Counted from the stretch's first letter, positions 28,701 through 37,802 are shown. The stretch is 64,000 nt of DNA from Limihaloglobus sulfuriphilus (GCF_001999965.1 NZ_CP019646.1:1612001-1676000), one strand, 5' to 3'. Numbers and translations: made by a program. The notes: generated by a model not told the origin, from the letters alone.

Positions 28701-29357
28701 GCCGCCGCGGTTTATGAATTCGGTAACGTCGATTTCAAACGGACTAAACCAGCCGGTATGGGAACCAACCATTCTGCCGTTAAGGTACACATCGCATTCA
28801 TAACTTACTGCGCCGAAATGCAGTATCTGAACATCCTTATCCAATACATCCTGCGGTATCACAAACTCCTTGCGGTAATACGCACGCCACCAGCCAAGCG
28901 GCCCGGTATAGTGAGGAATTGTAAGCTGCTGCCATTGCCCATCGCCATTGAATACCCTAGAAATATCCGTTCTGTCCAGGCTATCTTCCATACGAAACTG
29001 AAACTCTTTCAATTCCAACCGGCTGCGGTTAGCGGCAAACGGGGGAGTATTATCCGCTAAAAATGGTTTGTATTGCTGTTTCAGGCGTGAGAGTTCGGCT
29101 TCAAACTCCTCTCTGCTATCCATTTTCTTATGCTTTATCACAGGCAGTGAAGCATCGCCGACTTTGCTTTCCAACTCTATTTGCGGCAGTTTTTGGGGCT
29201 CATTAATCTCAATCCTGGATTGATGCTTCTGTATGCCGGCAACAGCTATGGCCTCAAATTTATCCGGCTCATCAGCGGCATATAAGAGATTTACCGCGAC
29301 ACATACACAAAATACTTTCGCAGCGATTGACAGCATTAAACTTCGTTGAGTAGACAT
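25704..29357 (-). CDS. Secreted GH2-type glycoside hydrolase with a C-terminal malectin-like domain
   Basis: About 1217 residues from the ATG at 29357. That start is preceded by AAAGGAAC, whereas the ATG at 29384 is not. A signal peptide (LMLSIAAKVFCVCVAVNLLYA) leads to a GH2 sugar-binding domain (FGAVSYECDVYLNGRMVG, HTGWFSPFEIDVTEFI), an Ig-like domain and a TIM barrel. In the barrel, VLRGANHMGH, MANMNYWRLT and HPSNVMISYINETN carry the likely acid/base Glu, and GTGEYGIEG may carry the nucleophile. Near the C terminus IMFNFGTEDAHIEKF...GYGWDKNLS and GRYCVTPILGD resemble a malectin-like binding module. A related module occurs at the N terminus of the GH2 protein at 47.4 kb. The substrate cannot be fixed. 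Confidence 0.82.
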   Translation of the reverse strand: MSTQRSLMLSIAAKVFCVCVAVNLLYAADEPDKFEAIAVAGIQKHQSRIEINEPQKLPQIELESKVGDASLPVIKHKKMDSREEFEAELSRLKQQYKPFLADNTPPFAANRSRLELKEFQFRMEDSLDRTDISRVFNGDGQWQQLTIPHYTGPLGWWRAYYRKEFVIPQDVLDKDVQILHFGAVSYECDVYLNGRMVGSHTGWFSPFEIDVTEFINRGGKNVLMVEIRNEPAAQHGQGGRKIFAATSPGWDDPYRGWHCDQSGGGIWQEVYIEGCPKIHISDIFVRPNIDQNYIDVTVEVYQPAAYMLENKQVRVAENIELRVSIYPKNFQGAAIENVIMPTEYPADSCYTEYMGRIKMDDYRLWELESPYLYSICAEISPKGKNGEKDLLVSQFGMRKFVIDTDGEPKGTLYLNNQEVILRGANHMGHLQREAMEGDHEQIIEDILIAKMANMNYWRLTQSPCQPIVYEYCDRLGIMTQTDLPLFELLSRSAFTEAIKQVGEMEKLVRNHPSNVMISYINETNIRHQDNRCYLNRDELEDFFKAATLVVHTYNPDRAVKPIDGDFAPPPPGLPDIHTYSLWYGSGWLPWGKWHRGYNIPGKPGWKWGTGEYGIEGLEAAETMFQYYPKDWLPENTTQPWNPDKIALAQTWRTHLQWYESQNNMQDWIEASQNHQGWAAKMMTRDLRRFKDSTSSAVHLLIDAWPAGWMKTLVDVNRIPKKSYFEYRSALKPLIVDIRMDRTRYFAGEPLDVEFWLCNDKKAELEKGTLIWEVWDGGKRIFAQSKTDVTIPSYDPQFCGYFGYAAPDVKERLSLRIKLAIASPAGDILDATEENVEVFPRIDHSEANQSIQAMIADGDGQGNAFKLASALGLDIKPFKKPYSQADIIFIENLQNIEDVKNDIVEYVRQGGKVVTLEQKENTIFTIDKSNLVFEEFPHKVGREFVSRNTGHKIANDFKPHDFGFWYNSQGDYIDYINTVYAIYNLDLQQPDFSEFAADAIMFNFGTEDAHIEKFNLSCGEVFDEGKGYGWDKNLSTSLRRRNKSDNLMLDTGITVAPGGAATFSVRLENGRYCVTPILGDAVYPNHFDIYAEGKFLDGQDLDAAAWFFKSYDVEVKDGKLDMTVGSVEYGGNVGNVINGLIIEKWSEKTSQRLAARQAASRSRTFSNVLETGYGSTRYAAVGELKIGKGSFFFCQLKTYFDVAVNPVYGEFWQKVIDY

Positions 29358-29401
29358 AATATAGTTCCTTTCATGCATAAACATAATTTTTTATTTGTTA
29401 A

Positions 29402-29462
29402 ATGTGAGGAAAAGTCAATGCCCCTCACAAAACCGGACTTGTTGATTTCTCACATCCGGCTC
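29402..29462 (-). ncRNA. Orphan group II intron domain V and VI remnant
   Basis: On the minus strand, 29462-29429 reads GAGCCGGATG, TGAGAAATCA, ACAAGTCCGG, TTTT. This is exactly 34 nt, as in canonical domain V. It has the AGC catalytic triad, a GAAA tetraloop closed by TGA/TCA, the bulge and a GCCGGA/TCCGGT lower stem. Domain VI follows: GTGAGG (29428-29423) pairs with CCTCAC (29409-29404) around a loop with A residues. The next two bases are AT, which fits a group II 3' end. No intron ORF or 5' part is adjacent, so this is a stray 3' end in a 143-bp spacer. Confidence 0.8.
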
Positions 29463-29527
29463 TTCAGTTTAACTCACAGTCTGGTTTGCTTGGCGCACTC
29501 ATAAATACTCCCTGTAATATGAATTGT

Positions 29528-32035
29528 TTATTGTTTGTCCATAAGTTTAAATTGTTCATTAAGCAGCATCAATTCATGTTTCTGCGTTTGGGTGGCAAAA
29601 CCATCGCAGAGATAATCCGACCACAATATCCCAGGTGCGCCGCCCTCTTCATACGTAGCCTTCCACCAGGGATAAGCTGCCATCAGGCAATGCACCATAA
29701 CGCCCTTTGAAGGCATTTCGAGATTGTAGTGCATTTGATAATCAAGCCCATAATCGGGATTTAACAGAATATCCCGCATGTGGTCAAACTGCGGCAGAAA
29801 CATCGGCAGCACACCATCGCCAACCATCCGGCGTATCGCTTCACGCCACTGCGATGGCGTAAAAGGCATGGTAGTGTAATCGCTGTAAAAATGGAATACA
29901 TCCTTACTCCTGACCACATCGTAGACAAAGGCGTTTCGCCTCTGAGAATAATAAACATGCCGCCATTTCATATTTTCATCGTCGGCAGCTGCCTTCATTA
30001 TCAGATTCGCACCTTCTGTCCGCGGGGCAAGCTCCGCACCGGGAATTGTCCTTTGAAGTATCTCGTTAGCTTTTTTGTACATCTCAAGACGCAGTTCGGT
30101 GCGGAAGCAGTCAAGATCTTCCGTTGCGGAGTTCCAGTCGTAAAAAACAAGGCTGCGATTGTCAAAGGTATATCCGCCGTTTTTCATATTCTGGCCTTCA
30201 AAAGGATTAATGTCGGCGAAATCTTCATAGGTGCTGTTCCATACCCGGTTGAGCTGGGCGATATTGCCGTACTTATTTTGCAGCCACTGATGCATCCTCT
30301 TCAATCCCAGTTCGCCAAGGCCGTAACGTATATTGATATCATCACGCATCCAGCCCCATGTATCTTCAATGTCTATCGGCATACGTCCGTCTTTGCTTCT
30401 AAACCATGTATCACCCCACCGCTGATACTGATAATTTACCCACGCCGCGATCATCTCGGGCACAACCGGATCGGCCATATCAACAGCTTGAACGGAAGTA
30501 GGCCCTGACGTATAACCCGAACTAACCGTAGCAAATTCTATTTTTTTGCCCAAAAGATTCTCGGCATGCTTATACCAATGGGGCGCCGAAGGAGGATACA
30601 CACTCCAGCCGATAACCTTCATATCCAGTTTGCGCACAAGCACATCGTAAAAATATTTGTAACAGGCGCTGTGCATTTCCACGCCTTTTCGTCCGCTTAC
30701 CTCCGGTATCCACCAATTACCGGCAGTATTGGCTACAACATTAACTCCAAGCTCTTTCATCTCTTTTAAGAACTCATACATAGCCGTCTCCGGATATGGC
30801 CCAAGCTGATACCCCGCCCGCATCGCAGGCATTGCCTGTGCCACGAACGCAGGCTCATATTTGCCGTCTTCTTCAACAACCAGCATATTCCGGGGATTGT
30901 ATTTAACTCTGAGCGTTTTATCATCAATTTGAATCGGAAAACGTACAACCGCGATCTTACGCGACTTATCATAAATAAGTTTAACCGATATTTGTTTAGT
31001 CCACGGGGCAACTTGAAGATATAGTACCTTATCATATACCTTCTTGTCGGACTCGTTGGATATGATATGAAAGCTCGACATAAACTCTTCAAATGCGCCA
31101 AAATATCCCGGCATTCTATCCATCGGCTCAGCCATTGTGAATATGCTTGTAATCGGCGTAATCTCTTTCTGGTGCGAAACCTTTATAGGTACTTCAAGCC
31201 TGCAGAATTCGGTACCAGACCAGATATTAGCCATCCAGTCATATTTATCATAAAAACGGCATACCATTCTTAAATTAATTTTGTAATTACCTTCTGAAAG
31301 GCCGAGGCATTGAGCACCCAATGCCGGACAATTGAAGTTTATCCACTGTTCTATTGAATCTCCGGGATAAAGATATTCAAGCTGCCTGACGAAAAGATTC
31401 GTCAGTTTGCCTTTCCACTGCTCATTACCGTTATCATCAAATTTATATATAAAGGGTTCGCCAAAACTTCCAGCAAAGCCCTCCGGGTCTTGTATTGTAT
31501 TGCCTGTGTTGGTTATCCTAAACTTAAACCAGATAATGTCGGCAGGTTTGATAGTAGAAGAAGCCGTAAACTCATCCCGGTTGAATGGGGGAAACGGGCT
31601 TACCGCCGTTTTTGGGTCTTTTGTCAATGGAATGTAATTTTCGTTATTATAATCCGCTCCGATACTTCCGAGATACTCAATTTTTAATCCCATATCACCG
31701 GGAATATTCAGATCGTAAAAATTCTCTCCAGTTGTTTTTTCAGGTTCTTCAAAAGCCGTTGCTGCTATGGCAGTATTGCCGTCATTATCCGATGATTTGG
31801 TTAGAGAATAAGTTACCGGTATCATATCATAAGCACTTGCCTTGACGGGTACATTGATCTTAAGCTCCATACCGTCAACATTGATTGTCTGACTCGCACA
31901 GGCAGCACCATCATACTTTGCAAGCTGCCCCGTATGCTTTGCCTCATTCGAAAGAGGCGTGTAATTCAACATTGACGTATTCTGCCCAGATGTAATCGCA
32001 TAAAAACAGCTGACAACATAAATTAACCTTGTCAT
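29528..32035 (-). CDS. Putative secreted glycoside-hydrolase-like protein (paralogue of the 32.1-kb gene)
   Basis: The protein has 835 residues with a short hydrophobic N terminus (LIYVVSCFYAITSG), probably a signal sequence. The first 350 residues are beta-rich, with immunoglobulin-like character. A barrel-like domain follows from about 420: YEFLKEMKELGVNVVANTAG, DVLVRKLDMKVIGW and PIDIEDTWGWMRD. The motif KYGNIAQLNRVWNSTYEDFADI matches KYVSIQTLNDAWGWNYADFTDI in its neighbour, and this type of motif is seen in GH42-like enzymes. It lacks the dockerin present in the neighbour. The stop is followed by the orphan domain V/VI. The substrate is unknown. Confidence 0.6.
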   Translation of the reverse strand: MTRLIYVVSCFYAITSGQNTSMLNYTPLSNEAKHTGQLAKYDGAACASQTINVDGMELKINVPVKASAYDMIPVTYSLTKSSDNDGNTAIAATAFEEPEKTTGENFYDLNIPGDMGLKIEYLGSIGADYNNENYIPLTKDPKTAVSPFPPFNRDEFTASSTIKPADIIWFKFRITNTGNTIQDPEGFAGSFGEPFIYKFDDNGNEQWKGKLTNLFVRQLEYLYPGDSIEQWINFNCPALGAQCLGLSEGNYKINLRMVCRFYDKYDWMANIWSGTEFCRLEVPIKVSHQKEITPITSIFTMAEPMDRMPGYFGAFEEFMSSFHIISNESDKKVYDKVLYLQVAPWTKQISVKLIYDKSRKIAVVRFPIQIDDKTLRVKYNPRNMLVVEEDGKYEPAFVAQAMPAMRAGYQLGPYPETAMYEFLKEMKELGVNVVANTAGNWWIPEVSGRKGVEMHSACYKYFYDVLVRKLDMKVIGWSVYPPSAPHWYKHAENLLGKKIEFATVSSGYTSGPTSVQAVDMADPVVPEMIAAWVNYQYQRWGDTWFRSKDGRMPIDIEDTWGWMRDDINIRYGLGELGLKRMHQWLQNKYGNIAQLNRVWNSTYEDFADINPFEGQNMKNGGYTFDNRSLVFYDWNSATEDLDCFRTELRLEMYKKANEILQRTIPGAELAPRTEGANLIMKAAADDENMKWRHVYYSQRRNAFVYDVVRSKDVFHFYSDYTTMPFTPSQWREAIRRMVGDGVLPMFLPQFDHMRDILLNPDYGLDYQMHYNLEMPSKGVMVHCLMAAYPWWKATYEEGGAPGILWSDYLCDGFATQTQKHELMLLNEQFKLMDKQ

Positions 32036-32110
32036 AAAAACTCCATTATTAATCCATTAAACCACGGATAGTACAAAACACTCATACCTAACCACCAAAC
32101 GACCATCAAA

Positions 32111-34966
32111 CTACAAGGATAGGCCATCGTATAGCCAGTTTTGTATAATATATGACAAGTCTTGATAGTCCAAAATGCCGTCACAGTTTATATCGCTGCG
32201 AATGTCCGAACCGCATTCAATATCCCAGTAGAGCGGCCTGACTAATACGCCCGAGGCCACAGATTGTCCATTGCTGGACGCTATCGCGGTTATCTCGACA
32301 CGTTCGCCATTGTACGATTTATTATCTTTAACTGCCGGATACGCATACAATTCATACCGGAAGAGCGTTCTTGCCCCCGATTCAATGCAAATGGCACCGG
32401 ATGGTTCGATTTGTGTGCAATCCCACCCGTGAGGTGCCCGAATCGCTACAGTGATATCGTTAAGTGCGCTGCCGCTGAAATTTGTAACGGACGCTCTGAG
32501 CTCGACAGTGCCGCGCCGATTAAAAGTGCCGCCATGAAACCAAACATCAACCTTTGGAACTGTCTGAGCGGCCCTTTCAATCTGCTCAAGCGCATAAGCC
32601 GAGACCCTGGGCATTGCATTATCAATTTCCTGCTGCGGAACCGGCGAGATGACCTCCTGAGCCTTATCCATAAACGCCTTCATCTCCTTTACCTGCGTAT
32701 TGGTGATGCGCTGAGAATGAAAATCAGTCCAACCCGCAGCACATGGGCTATTGTTCTGATAATGCAGTTTGAAATGCGGATACAGCGGCACAAGCACCCT
32801 TTTTATGTTATACCCGCTGACGCGAAAAGGCTCTCCGGTCGCAACGAGGCCGTGCCATGAAACCGGCCCAGTCGGGTCATTAAAAATTTGACCGGTATCG
32901 GCACAAGGCTGATAAAAACTGTCGATACCTAACGATTTTGTATTCACCAGCGCCTGCTCAAGCAAATCGAATCTGTCATACGCGTAGACATTATAATTAC
33001 CGATAAAATCCACCGGACGCCTCGAGGCGAGGACTGAAGGCTCAACCGCGTGTATCTTATTAAACTCATTTATGATCCTGTCTACGACATCGCCGGCAGG
33101 ATCTCCCTCAAGCCCGAACAATTGATGACTTTCGTCCAGATATCCCACTATAATTTCAGGATGCCGCTTCTGAAGCTCATTTCTTATCGCGATCATAAAA
33201 TCCGCCCAGAAATCCGCCCTGAAGTCGTCAAGGTCTTTCATTGCGGCTGTTCCGGGTATAAACGGAGCGGTCGTTTCATTGTAAAACATTCTTCGCTGAT
33301 CGGGCAAGCTCGGCTCTGCGTCAATGTCCGTAAAGTCAGCGTAATTCCAACCCCACGCATCATTGAGGGTTTGTATGGATACGTATTTCTCTCTCATCCT
33401 TTCGATAAACACTTTCTGAGTAGACGCCCCAAGCCATCTTCTGCCGACCCCATGCCAGGCCATTCCGTTGCCAAAGTCGTATACTATCGGAAGCCGCCCG
33501 TCCGCCGTGCGATACATAACATCGCCATAGTTATCAATAGCCCAGTCTATATAGCAGCCTATCCCCGTTATCAGATCAGGGTCCGACCTTGATACCCAGT
33601 CGCCGTATCTGTTATCATCAAGCTTCAAAGCGGCAACTTCGTCGTAGGCCTCGTTCTGAAACTCGTAGCTGCCCCACCACAGCACCTTCATGCCCAAACG
33701 TCTGCATTCTTTGTAATAATACTCAAGAGAAGGCCCCCAGAAAAAAGTGCTGCGATTCGACGGATTGTATACTCGGTCCCTGAACCCCCACAATGCCCAG
33801 TTATAACTCATCATTCCCATCGCACGGGCGCCAACATCTTTTGCCTTGACAAGCCACGCGGTAATATTCTCATCGGCATTGATTCCACTGTAGTATGATT
33901 CACGAATGCAGGGCATACTTTTGGGCATCAGGGCCGGGAAGGGTCTGCCGTCTTTTAGAACAGTCCATGGGTTCTCTGGATTAAATTCGAAATCCGTGAA
34001 AGAATCATCAATTTGAACGTCGACGGTCTGTGTAATAATTTCATTGGCAGTTATATATTTAAGCGTTACAGATTCCGTCCAAGGTGCTGCCATAAGACGC
34101 ATATTGCCCGAAACGGCGGTTGCCGGCGTGCATATCCGGTACGATGTGAGGAATTCGTCAAGTTCTTCATGCTTGCTTACGGCATAGAAATTCCGTTGAT
34201 CGGCGTAATTTTCAACAGTTGCAGAGATCGGTGAAGGCATACCCGGTAATGTGGTAGAAAGAGTGAAACCAAAGCTGCATCTGGTCATCAAAATGCCGTT
34301 GCCAATGAATCTGTCCTGTGTAATTTCCTGACCGCAATAAATGATATCCATATTTGCCGTATAACTGCCGTAAGGTACCCTATATGTGAAAACAGGAAGA
34401 GTAATCTCGAAATACTCGCCGGGATATACATAATCCATCGGATAATTAATCGTCTCTTCATTGTAGGGCGTGCCATCGGCGGCAACCAGATTCAATGTCA
34501 GGCGTATTTGCCCGTAACCCTCCGCGTCCCAGATTGTATCGCCGGTATTTTCAACAAGAAAGGTAAAATGCGTCATATACTTCTTAGGTATCACTGAAGA
34601 TATGCCGTAATTCCCAACAACAATAGGCGGATACACGCCCCCATTGACCTTGGCCTCGCTAAAATCCGCACCAGTTACTTTCAAAAGACGCACGTCAGCG
34701 GAAAGGTTTCCGGGAACGGCGCAATCATAAAGCGCCCGGCCCGCAAGTTTTGAGCTCTGTTCAAAAGCCGTCGCCTCAACAACGACCGGGCCACCGATAC
34801 CCTGAATCGAATACGGTATGTCAACATATTTATACGCCTCCAAAACTGCGGGCATTGTTATCTCAACCGAGTCTCCCGTCTGGCTTGCAAGCGTCAGCAA
34901 CTCTGCATAACAAACGTTATAGGCAGCCGCGAAGTATAGAAAAACGATATATCTTGTCATAATCAA
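32111..34966 (-). CDS. Putative secreted glycoside-hydrolase-like protein with C-terminal dockerin
   Basis: A 951-residue protein with signal peptide (YIVFLYFAAAYNVCYA), beta-rich N-terminal domains and a central barrel-like domain (TAWLVKAKDVGARAMGM, CRRLGMKVLWWGSYEFQNEAY, RLPIVYDFGNGMAWHGVG, GYLDESHQLFG). After a beta-sandwich the C terminus carries a dockerin-like repeat, SDINCDGILDYQDLSYIIQ, with the D-x-N-x-D-G calcium loop and a conserved NWLYDG end. It is paralogous to the upstream-adjacent 835-residue protein. The possible catalytic acids are E in YEFQNEAY and DE in YLDESH. No cohesin is in the window, so the dockerin may serve another attachment role, as in many planctomycetes. Confidence 0.65.
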   Translation of the reverse strand: MIMTRYIVFLYFAAAYNVCYAELLTLASQTGDSVEITMPAVLEAYKYVDIPYSIQGIGGPVVVEATAFEQSSKLAGRALYDCAVPGNLSADVRLLKVTGADFSEAKVNGGVYPPIVVGNYGISSVIPKKYMTHFTFLVENTGDTIWDAEGYGQIRLTLNLVAADGTPYNEETINYPMDYVYPGEYFEITLPVFTYRVPYGSYTANMDIIYCGQEITQDRFIGNGILMTRCSFGFTLSTTLPGMPSPISATVENYADQRNFYAVSKHEELDEFLTSYRICTPATAVSGNMRLMAAPWTESVTLKYITANEIITQTVDVQIDDSFTDFEFNPENPWTVLKDGRPFPALMPKSMPCIRESYYSGINADENITAWLVKAKDVGARAMGMMSYNWALWGFRDRVYNPSNRSTFFWGPSLEYYYKECRRLGMKVLWWGSYEFQNEAYDEVAALKLDDNRYGDWVSRSDPDLITGIGCYIDWAIDNYGDVMYRTADGRLPIVYDFGNGMAWHGVGRRWLGASTQKVFIERMREKYVSIQTLNDAWGWNYADFTDIDAEPSLPDQRRMFYNETTAPFIPGTAAMKDLDDFRADFWADFMIAIRNELQKRHPEIIVGYLDESHQLFGLEGDPAGDVVDRIINEFNKIHAVEPSVLASRRPVDFIGNYNVYAYDRFDLLEQALVNTKSLGIDSFYQPCADTGQIFNDPTGPVSWHGLVATGEPFRVSGYNIKRVLVPLYPHFKLHYQNNSPCAAGWTDFHSQRITNTQVKEMKAFMDKAQEVISPVPQQEIDNAMPRVSAYALEQIERAAQTVPKVDVWFHGGTFNRRGTVELRASVTNFSGSALNDITVAIRAPHGWDCTQIEPSGAICIESGARTLFRYELYAYPAVKDNKSYNGERVEITAIASSNGQSVASGVLVRPLYWDIECGSDIRSDINCDGILDYQDLSYIIQNWLYDGLSL

Positions 34967-34984
34967 TCCAAAAGTTTATATTAA

Positions 34985-36220
34985 TCAGTTATTCAGCCAA
35001 TCCCACGCGAAAATGGTAAAATCAACGTAGTTGATCAGGCAATCACCATTCAAATCACCCGGCGGGGAGTAACAACCGGCGGTGGCAACTGTATACTGTC
35101 CATCAAAAACTACCGACAAACTGCCGTAACCGCCATAGCCGATTATTTTGCCTGAATTGATATAACTATTCACAGTTGAAACAACATTTCCGCCGATCTT
35201 CAAAACGCCCTGACCTATATCGATCAAACCGCCGTCATTAACCGTTAGACTGCCGAGCATCATCACACCACCGTCAAGGTTGACCTGTGCAGTTGAACCG
35301 GCTGTCTTAGAAAGCTCAAAAGTACCACTTACATTAAATTCACCGCCGGTCATATTGATTGCTGCTGTAGAAACACCGAAGAGGCCTGTGCCGCCGCTGG
35401 AAGCAGACAGTACGCCCCCGGAAACATTAACCGTGGCACTACCTCCATCATGGTGCGCAACATACAGACTACTACTGCTGACACTACCGCTCAGGATATT
35501 GAGAATCGCCGTACTGCCGCCATCTGCCATCCGCAAAGTATTGCCGACTGAAACTGTACCCCCATCAACCGTAAGTATAGATGTCCCCGTTTCGAATCCC
35601 ATAAATACGTGCATACCACTTGGCGTTGAGATCTGACCACCGGTCATATTAACAGTGCAATCACCCTTTGTACCAAGATACATATGAGTATCTGACGATA
35701 TGGAACCATCCATCATGTTGCAATCAAATGCGGCATCAGAATCTCCAGTTGCAAACTGGAGGTATCCGGGCGTATAAATGCTTCCGCCGGTCATATTCAT
35801 ATGAAGGGTTCCGAAAAACCCTGCATAAATTCTAGAATTTACTGTAATAACCGCACCTGGCTCCACATTCAGGGTACCTTCACCAAAGTAGCCGGCTCTC
35901 CAGTCGGAGCCGGCAACCGTCAGCTCGTCACGAATCGTAAGTGTCGTATGCCCTGCTGCTCGGCCTGGTCCCCTCAGGAGACCAACTGTTGGCCGGCATC
36001 CAGTGTCAATGATTAATGTACCATCCCCTTGAACAGACGCTTCATCGTCAGCACCCGGGATATCGTTATCCCAACTAGCTGCATCACACCAGTCATGCGC
36101 ATCTCCGGTACCAATAAAATTAGTCCTGACAGCTAAACAAGGCACCACAGCTGTAAACAAAACCAATAACAGAAAACCATTTATTAATTTTTTACTAATC
36201 ATAACAAACCAGCTGTTCAT
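34985..36220 (-). CDS. Secreted repeat protein with dockerin (T5SS/PEP-CTERM-type repeats)
   Basis: About 411 residues from the ATG at 36220, chosen because AGGAACGAAGT precedes it. The leader ISKKLINGFLLLVLFTAVVP is followed by a long run of imperfect repeats of the type 'G-x-L-N-V-x-x-G' and 'VNMTGGQI', e.g. TLNVEPGAVITV, LHMNMTGGSIYTPG, VNMTGGQISTP, LTVDGGTVSVG. These should form a beta-helix. The C terminus is a dockerin-like unit, PPGDLNGDCLINYVDFTIFA, ending DWLNN. It is a paralogue of the N-terminal 400 residues of the protein at 37.9-40.7 kb. Such proteins probably act on the cell surface as binding or scaffolding units, with no enzyme motif visible. Confidence 0.75.
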   Translation of the reverse strand: MNSWFVMISKKLINGFLLLVLFTAVVPCLAVRTNFIGTGDAHDWCDAASWDNDIPGADDEASVQGDGTLIIDTGCRPTVGLLRGPGRAAGHTTLTIRDELTVAGSDWRAGYFGEGTLNVEPGAVITVNSRIYAGFFGTLHMNMTGGSIYTPGYLQFATGDSDAAFDCNMMDGSISSDTHMYLGTKGDCTVNMTGGQISTPSGMHVFMGFETGTSILTVDGGTVSVGNTLRMADGGSTAILNILSGSVSSSSLYVAHHDGGSATVNVSGGVLSASSGGTGLFGVSTAAINMTGGEFNVSGTFELSKTAGSTAQVNLDGGVMMLGSLTVNDGGLIDIGQGVLKIGGNVVSTVNSYINSGKIIGYGGYGSLSVVFDGQYTVATAGCYSPPGDLNGDCLINYVDFTIFAWDWLNN

Positions 36221-36493
36221 ACTTCGTTCCTGTTGCGAAAATAATTTCATGTAAAATTATTACTCGTAAACCAGTTTTTAGCAGATAATACAAACCTTAC
36301 CGGGACTTTCAGGTTCAACTATTGCTTGAATAGTCTTCATAGGGATAGTCCTGATAAACCTGCCCGCCGCTGTCATCATAAGAATTAATTTTAATTGAGT
36401 TTTTGTTATCTCGCCACACGCGACCAGCTATAAACGAGCTTCTGCTTAATTTCAGAGGTTCCCAAGATTTTCAGTTACCTGAAATATCCGTGT

Positions 36494-36883
36494 CTACTGT
36501 TTCACTCTATTCTGCCGTTCACTAAATCCGCATTTTGGGCACTTGTCGGGATATGCGTTTTTAAGTTGACCGTAAAAAAATATTGTTCCGCATTTTGGAC
36601 ACTTTATCGCGCGATCAAGAGAAGCCTGACCGCATTCTTTGCACTTCGCCACTTTTGCACCCGTGGGATTTTCGGGAGGTGCTTTTGTCTGCTGCAGATA
36701 ATCCTGTAAGCTCATTTGGTACTCTGCATCGCAATTTTGGTTCCTGCATTTCACCCAAATCATCTCATCGACAGAAATAGATTCAATTCCATAATCACTA
36801 TTATTGCTGCGCGTAAACCAGAATATAGACCCCGCGAGCAGTAAACAAATAATTACAAATACAATTATTTTTTTGACATCCAT
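36494..36883 (-). CDS. Membrane-anchored zinc-ribbon protein
   Basis: The protein has 129 residues with one N-terminal helix (IIVFVIICLLLAGSIFWF). Four Cys-rich elements follow: VKCRNQNCDAEY, AKCKECGQAS, IKCPKCGTIFF and DKCPKCGFSE. Paired CxxC motifs make two or three zinc ribbons. It is 10 bp downstream of the pseudopilin gene, so the two are likely co-transcribed. The function is unknown. A role in assembling or monitoring the pseudopilin is only a guess from the location. Confidence 0.7.
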   Translation of the reverse strand: MDVKKIIVFVIICLLLAGSIFWFTRSNNSDYGIESISVDEMIWVKCRNQNCDAEYQMSLQDYLQQTKAPPENPTGAKVAKCKECGQASLDRAIKCPKCGTIFFYGQLKNAYPDKCPKCGFSERQNRVKQ

Positions 36884-36893
36884 ATATTACCCT

Positions 36894-37739
36894 TTAAAAA
36901 TCTTTAAATCCCCTCATCCATTCAGGCCAGTCTCCACGAGTAACACCGCCGGCTTGCGTCCACGGTCCGTTTGTATTGTATCCTTGATGCCACTTCAATG
37001 TCCAGAGCTCTTTGAGCCCCACCATTCTTAACGAACCGTCAAGGAATACCGCACCAATCTTGCCGGAATGGCGGTCAAGTGTAAACAATCTCATTTCATC
37101 CTGACCGGTCTTTCGGCCTTCCTGGACATAGTCCGGAGGCATATCTATACATTGGGGCATTCCAAATATCCACCAGCAATCAAGTATAAAAGGTATTCTG
37201 TTTGCACATGAAACAGTTTTCTTCTTCCAGAAATAGTCATTAGGTCGGCTTCCAAATATTTTAGGGGTATCACCTGGATTCGTACAATAGCCATTTGAGC
37301 CGTAGCTTCCACTGTCGCCTTCGGCAGCCCAGCCTCTATCCTGATTGTAAGGTCCCCAGCTGGAATGGCCAGGCATGTTTCCCGTTGGATTTCCCTGTTC
37401 ATCGTACATGAATCTATTACCCGCTTCAGGGCAGAAAATTATACCTGTATCTTTATGATAAGGACGATAAGCAGCAAACCAGAGATTGTCTCGAATTGTG
37501 CGTGAGGCAGTCCTTTCACCACCATATCCGGGATGCAGAGAATCATTATAATCGTTTGCATACATATGCGCCATAATGCCCCACTGTTTAAGATTTGTCA
37601 GACAAATAACTTCCCTTGCTTTTTTTCTGGCTTTTCCCAGAGAGGGCAAAAGTATAGACATAAGCAAAGCAATTATTGAAATCACCACTAATAACTCAAT
37701 AAGAGTAAATCCACTTTTATTTCTCTTAAACATGATCAT
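36894..37739 (-). CDS. Planctomycete-type pseudopilin with H-X9-DG motif
   Basis: The 281-residue protein begins with a class III leader, KRNKSG followed by FTLIELLVVISIIALLMSIL, with G at -1 and E at +5. The mature part is a globular domain with the C-terminal H-X9-DG motif (HSGKIGAVFLDGS) typical of the large secreted pseudopilin family of planctomycetes, whose role is not established. Loop segments such as CLTNLKQWGIMAHMYANDYN also match the family. A second ATG three codons in may be the true start. Its position among secreted sugar-active proteins is common in this group. Confidence 0.85.
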   Translation of the reverse strand: MIMFKRNKSGFTLIELLVVISIIALLMSILLPSLGKARKKAREVICLTNLKQWGIMAHMYANDYNDSLHPGYGGERTASRTIRDNLWFAAYRPYHKDTGIIFCPEAGNRFMYDEQGNPTGNMPGHSSWGPYNQDRGWAAEGDSGSYGSNGYCTNPGDTPKIFGSRPNDYFWKKKTVSCANRIPFILDCWWIFGMPQCIDMPPDYVQEGRKTGQDEMRLFTLDRHSGKIGAVFLDGSLRMVGLKELWTLKWHQGYNTNGPWTQAGGVTRGDWPEWMRGFKDF

Positions 37740-37802
37740 TTTCCTTTATAGAACTGTTATTAAAAACTGCCTGAATAACTCAAACCAGAACAGCGAAACC
37801 TA

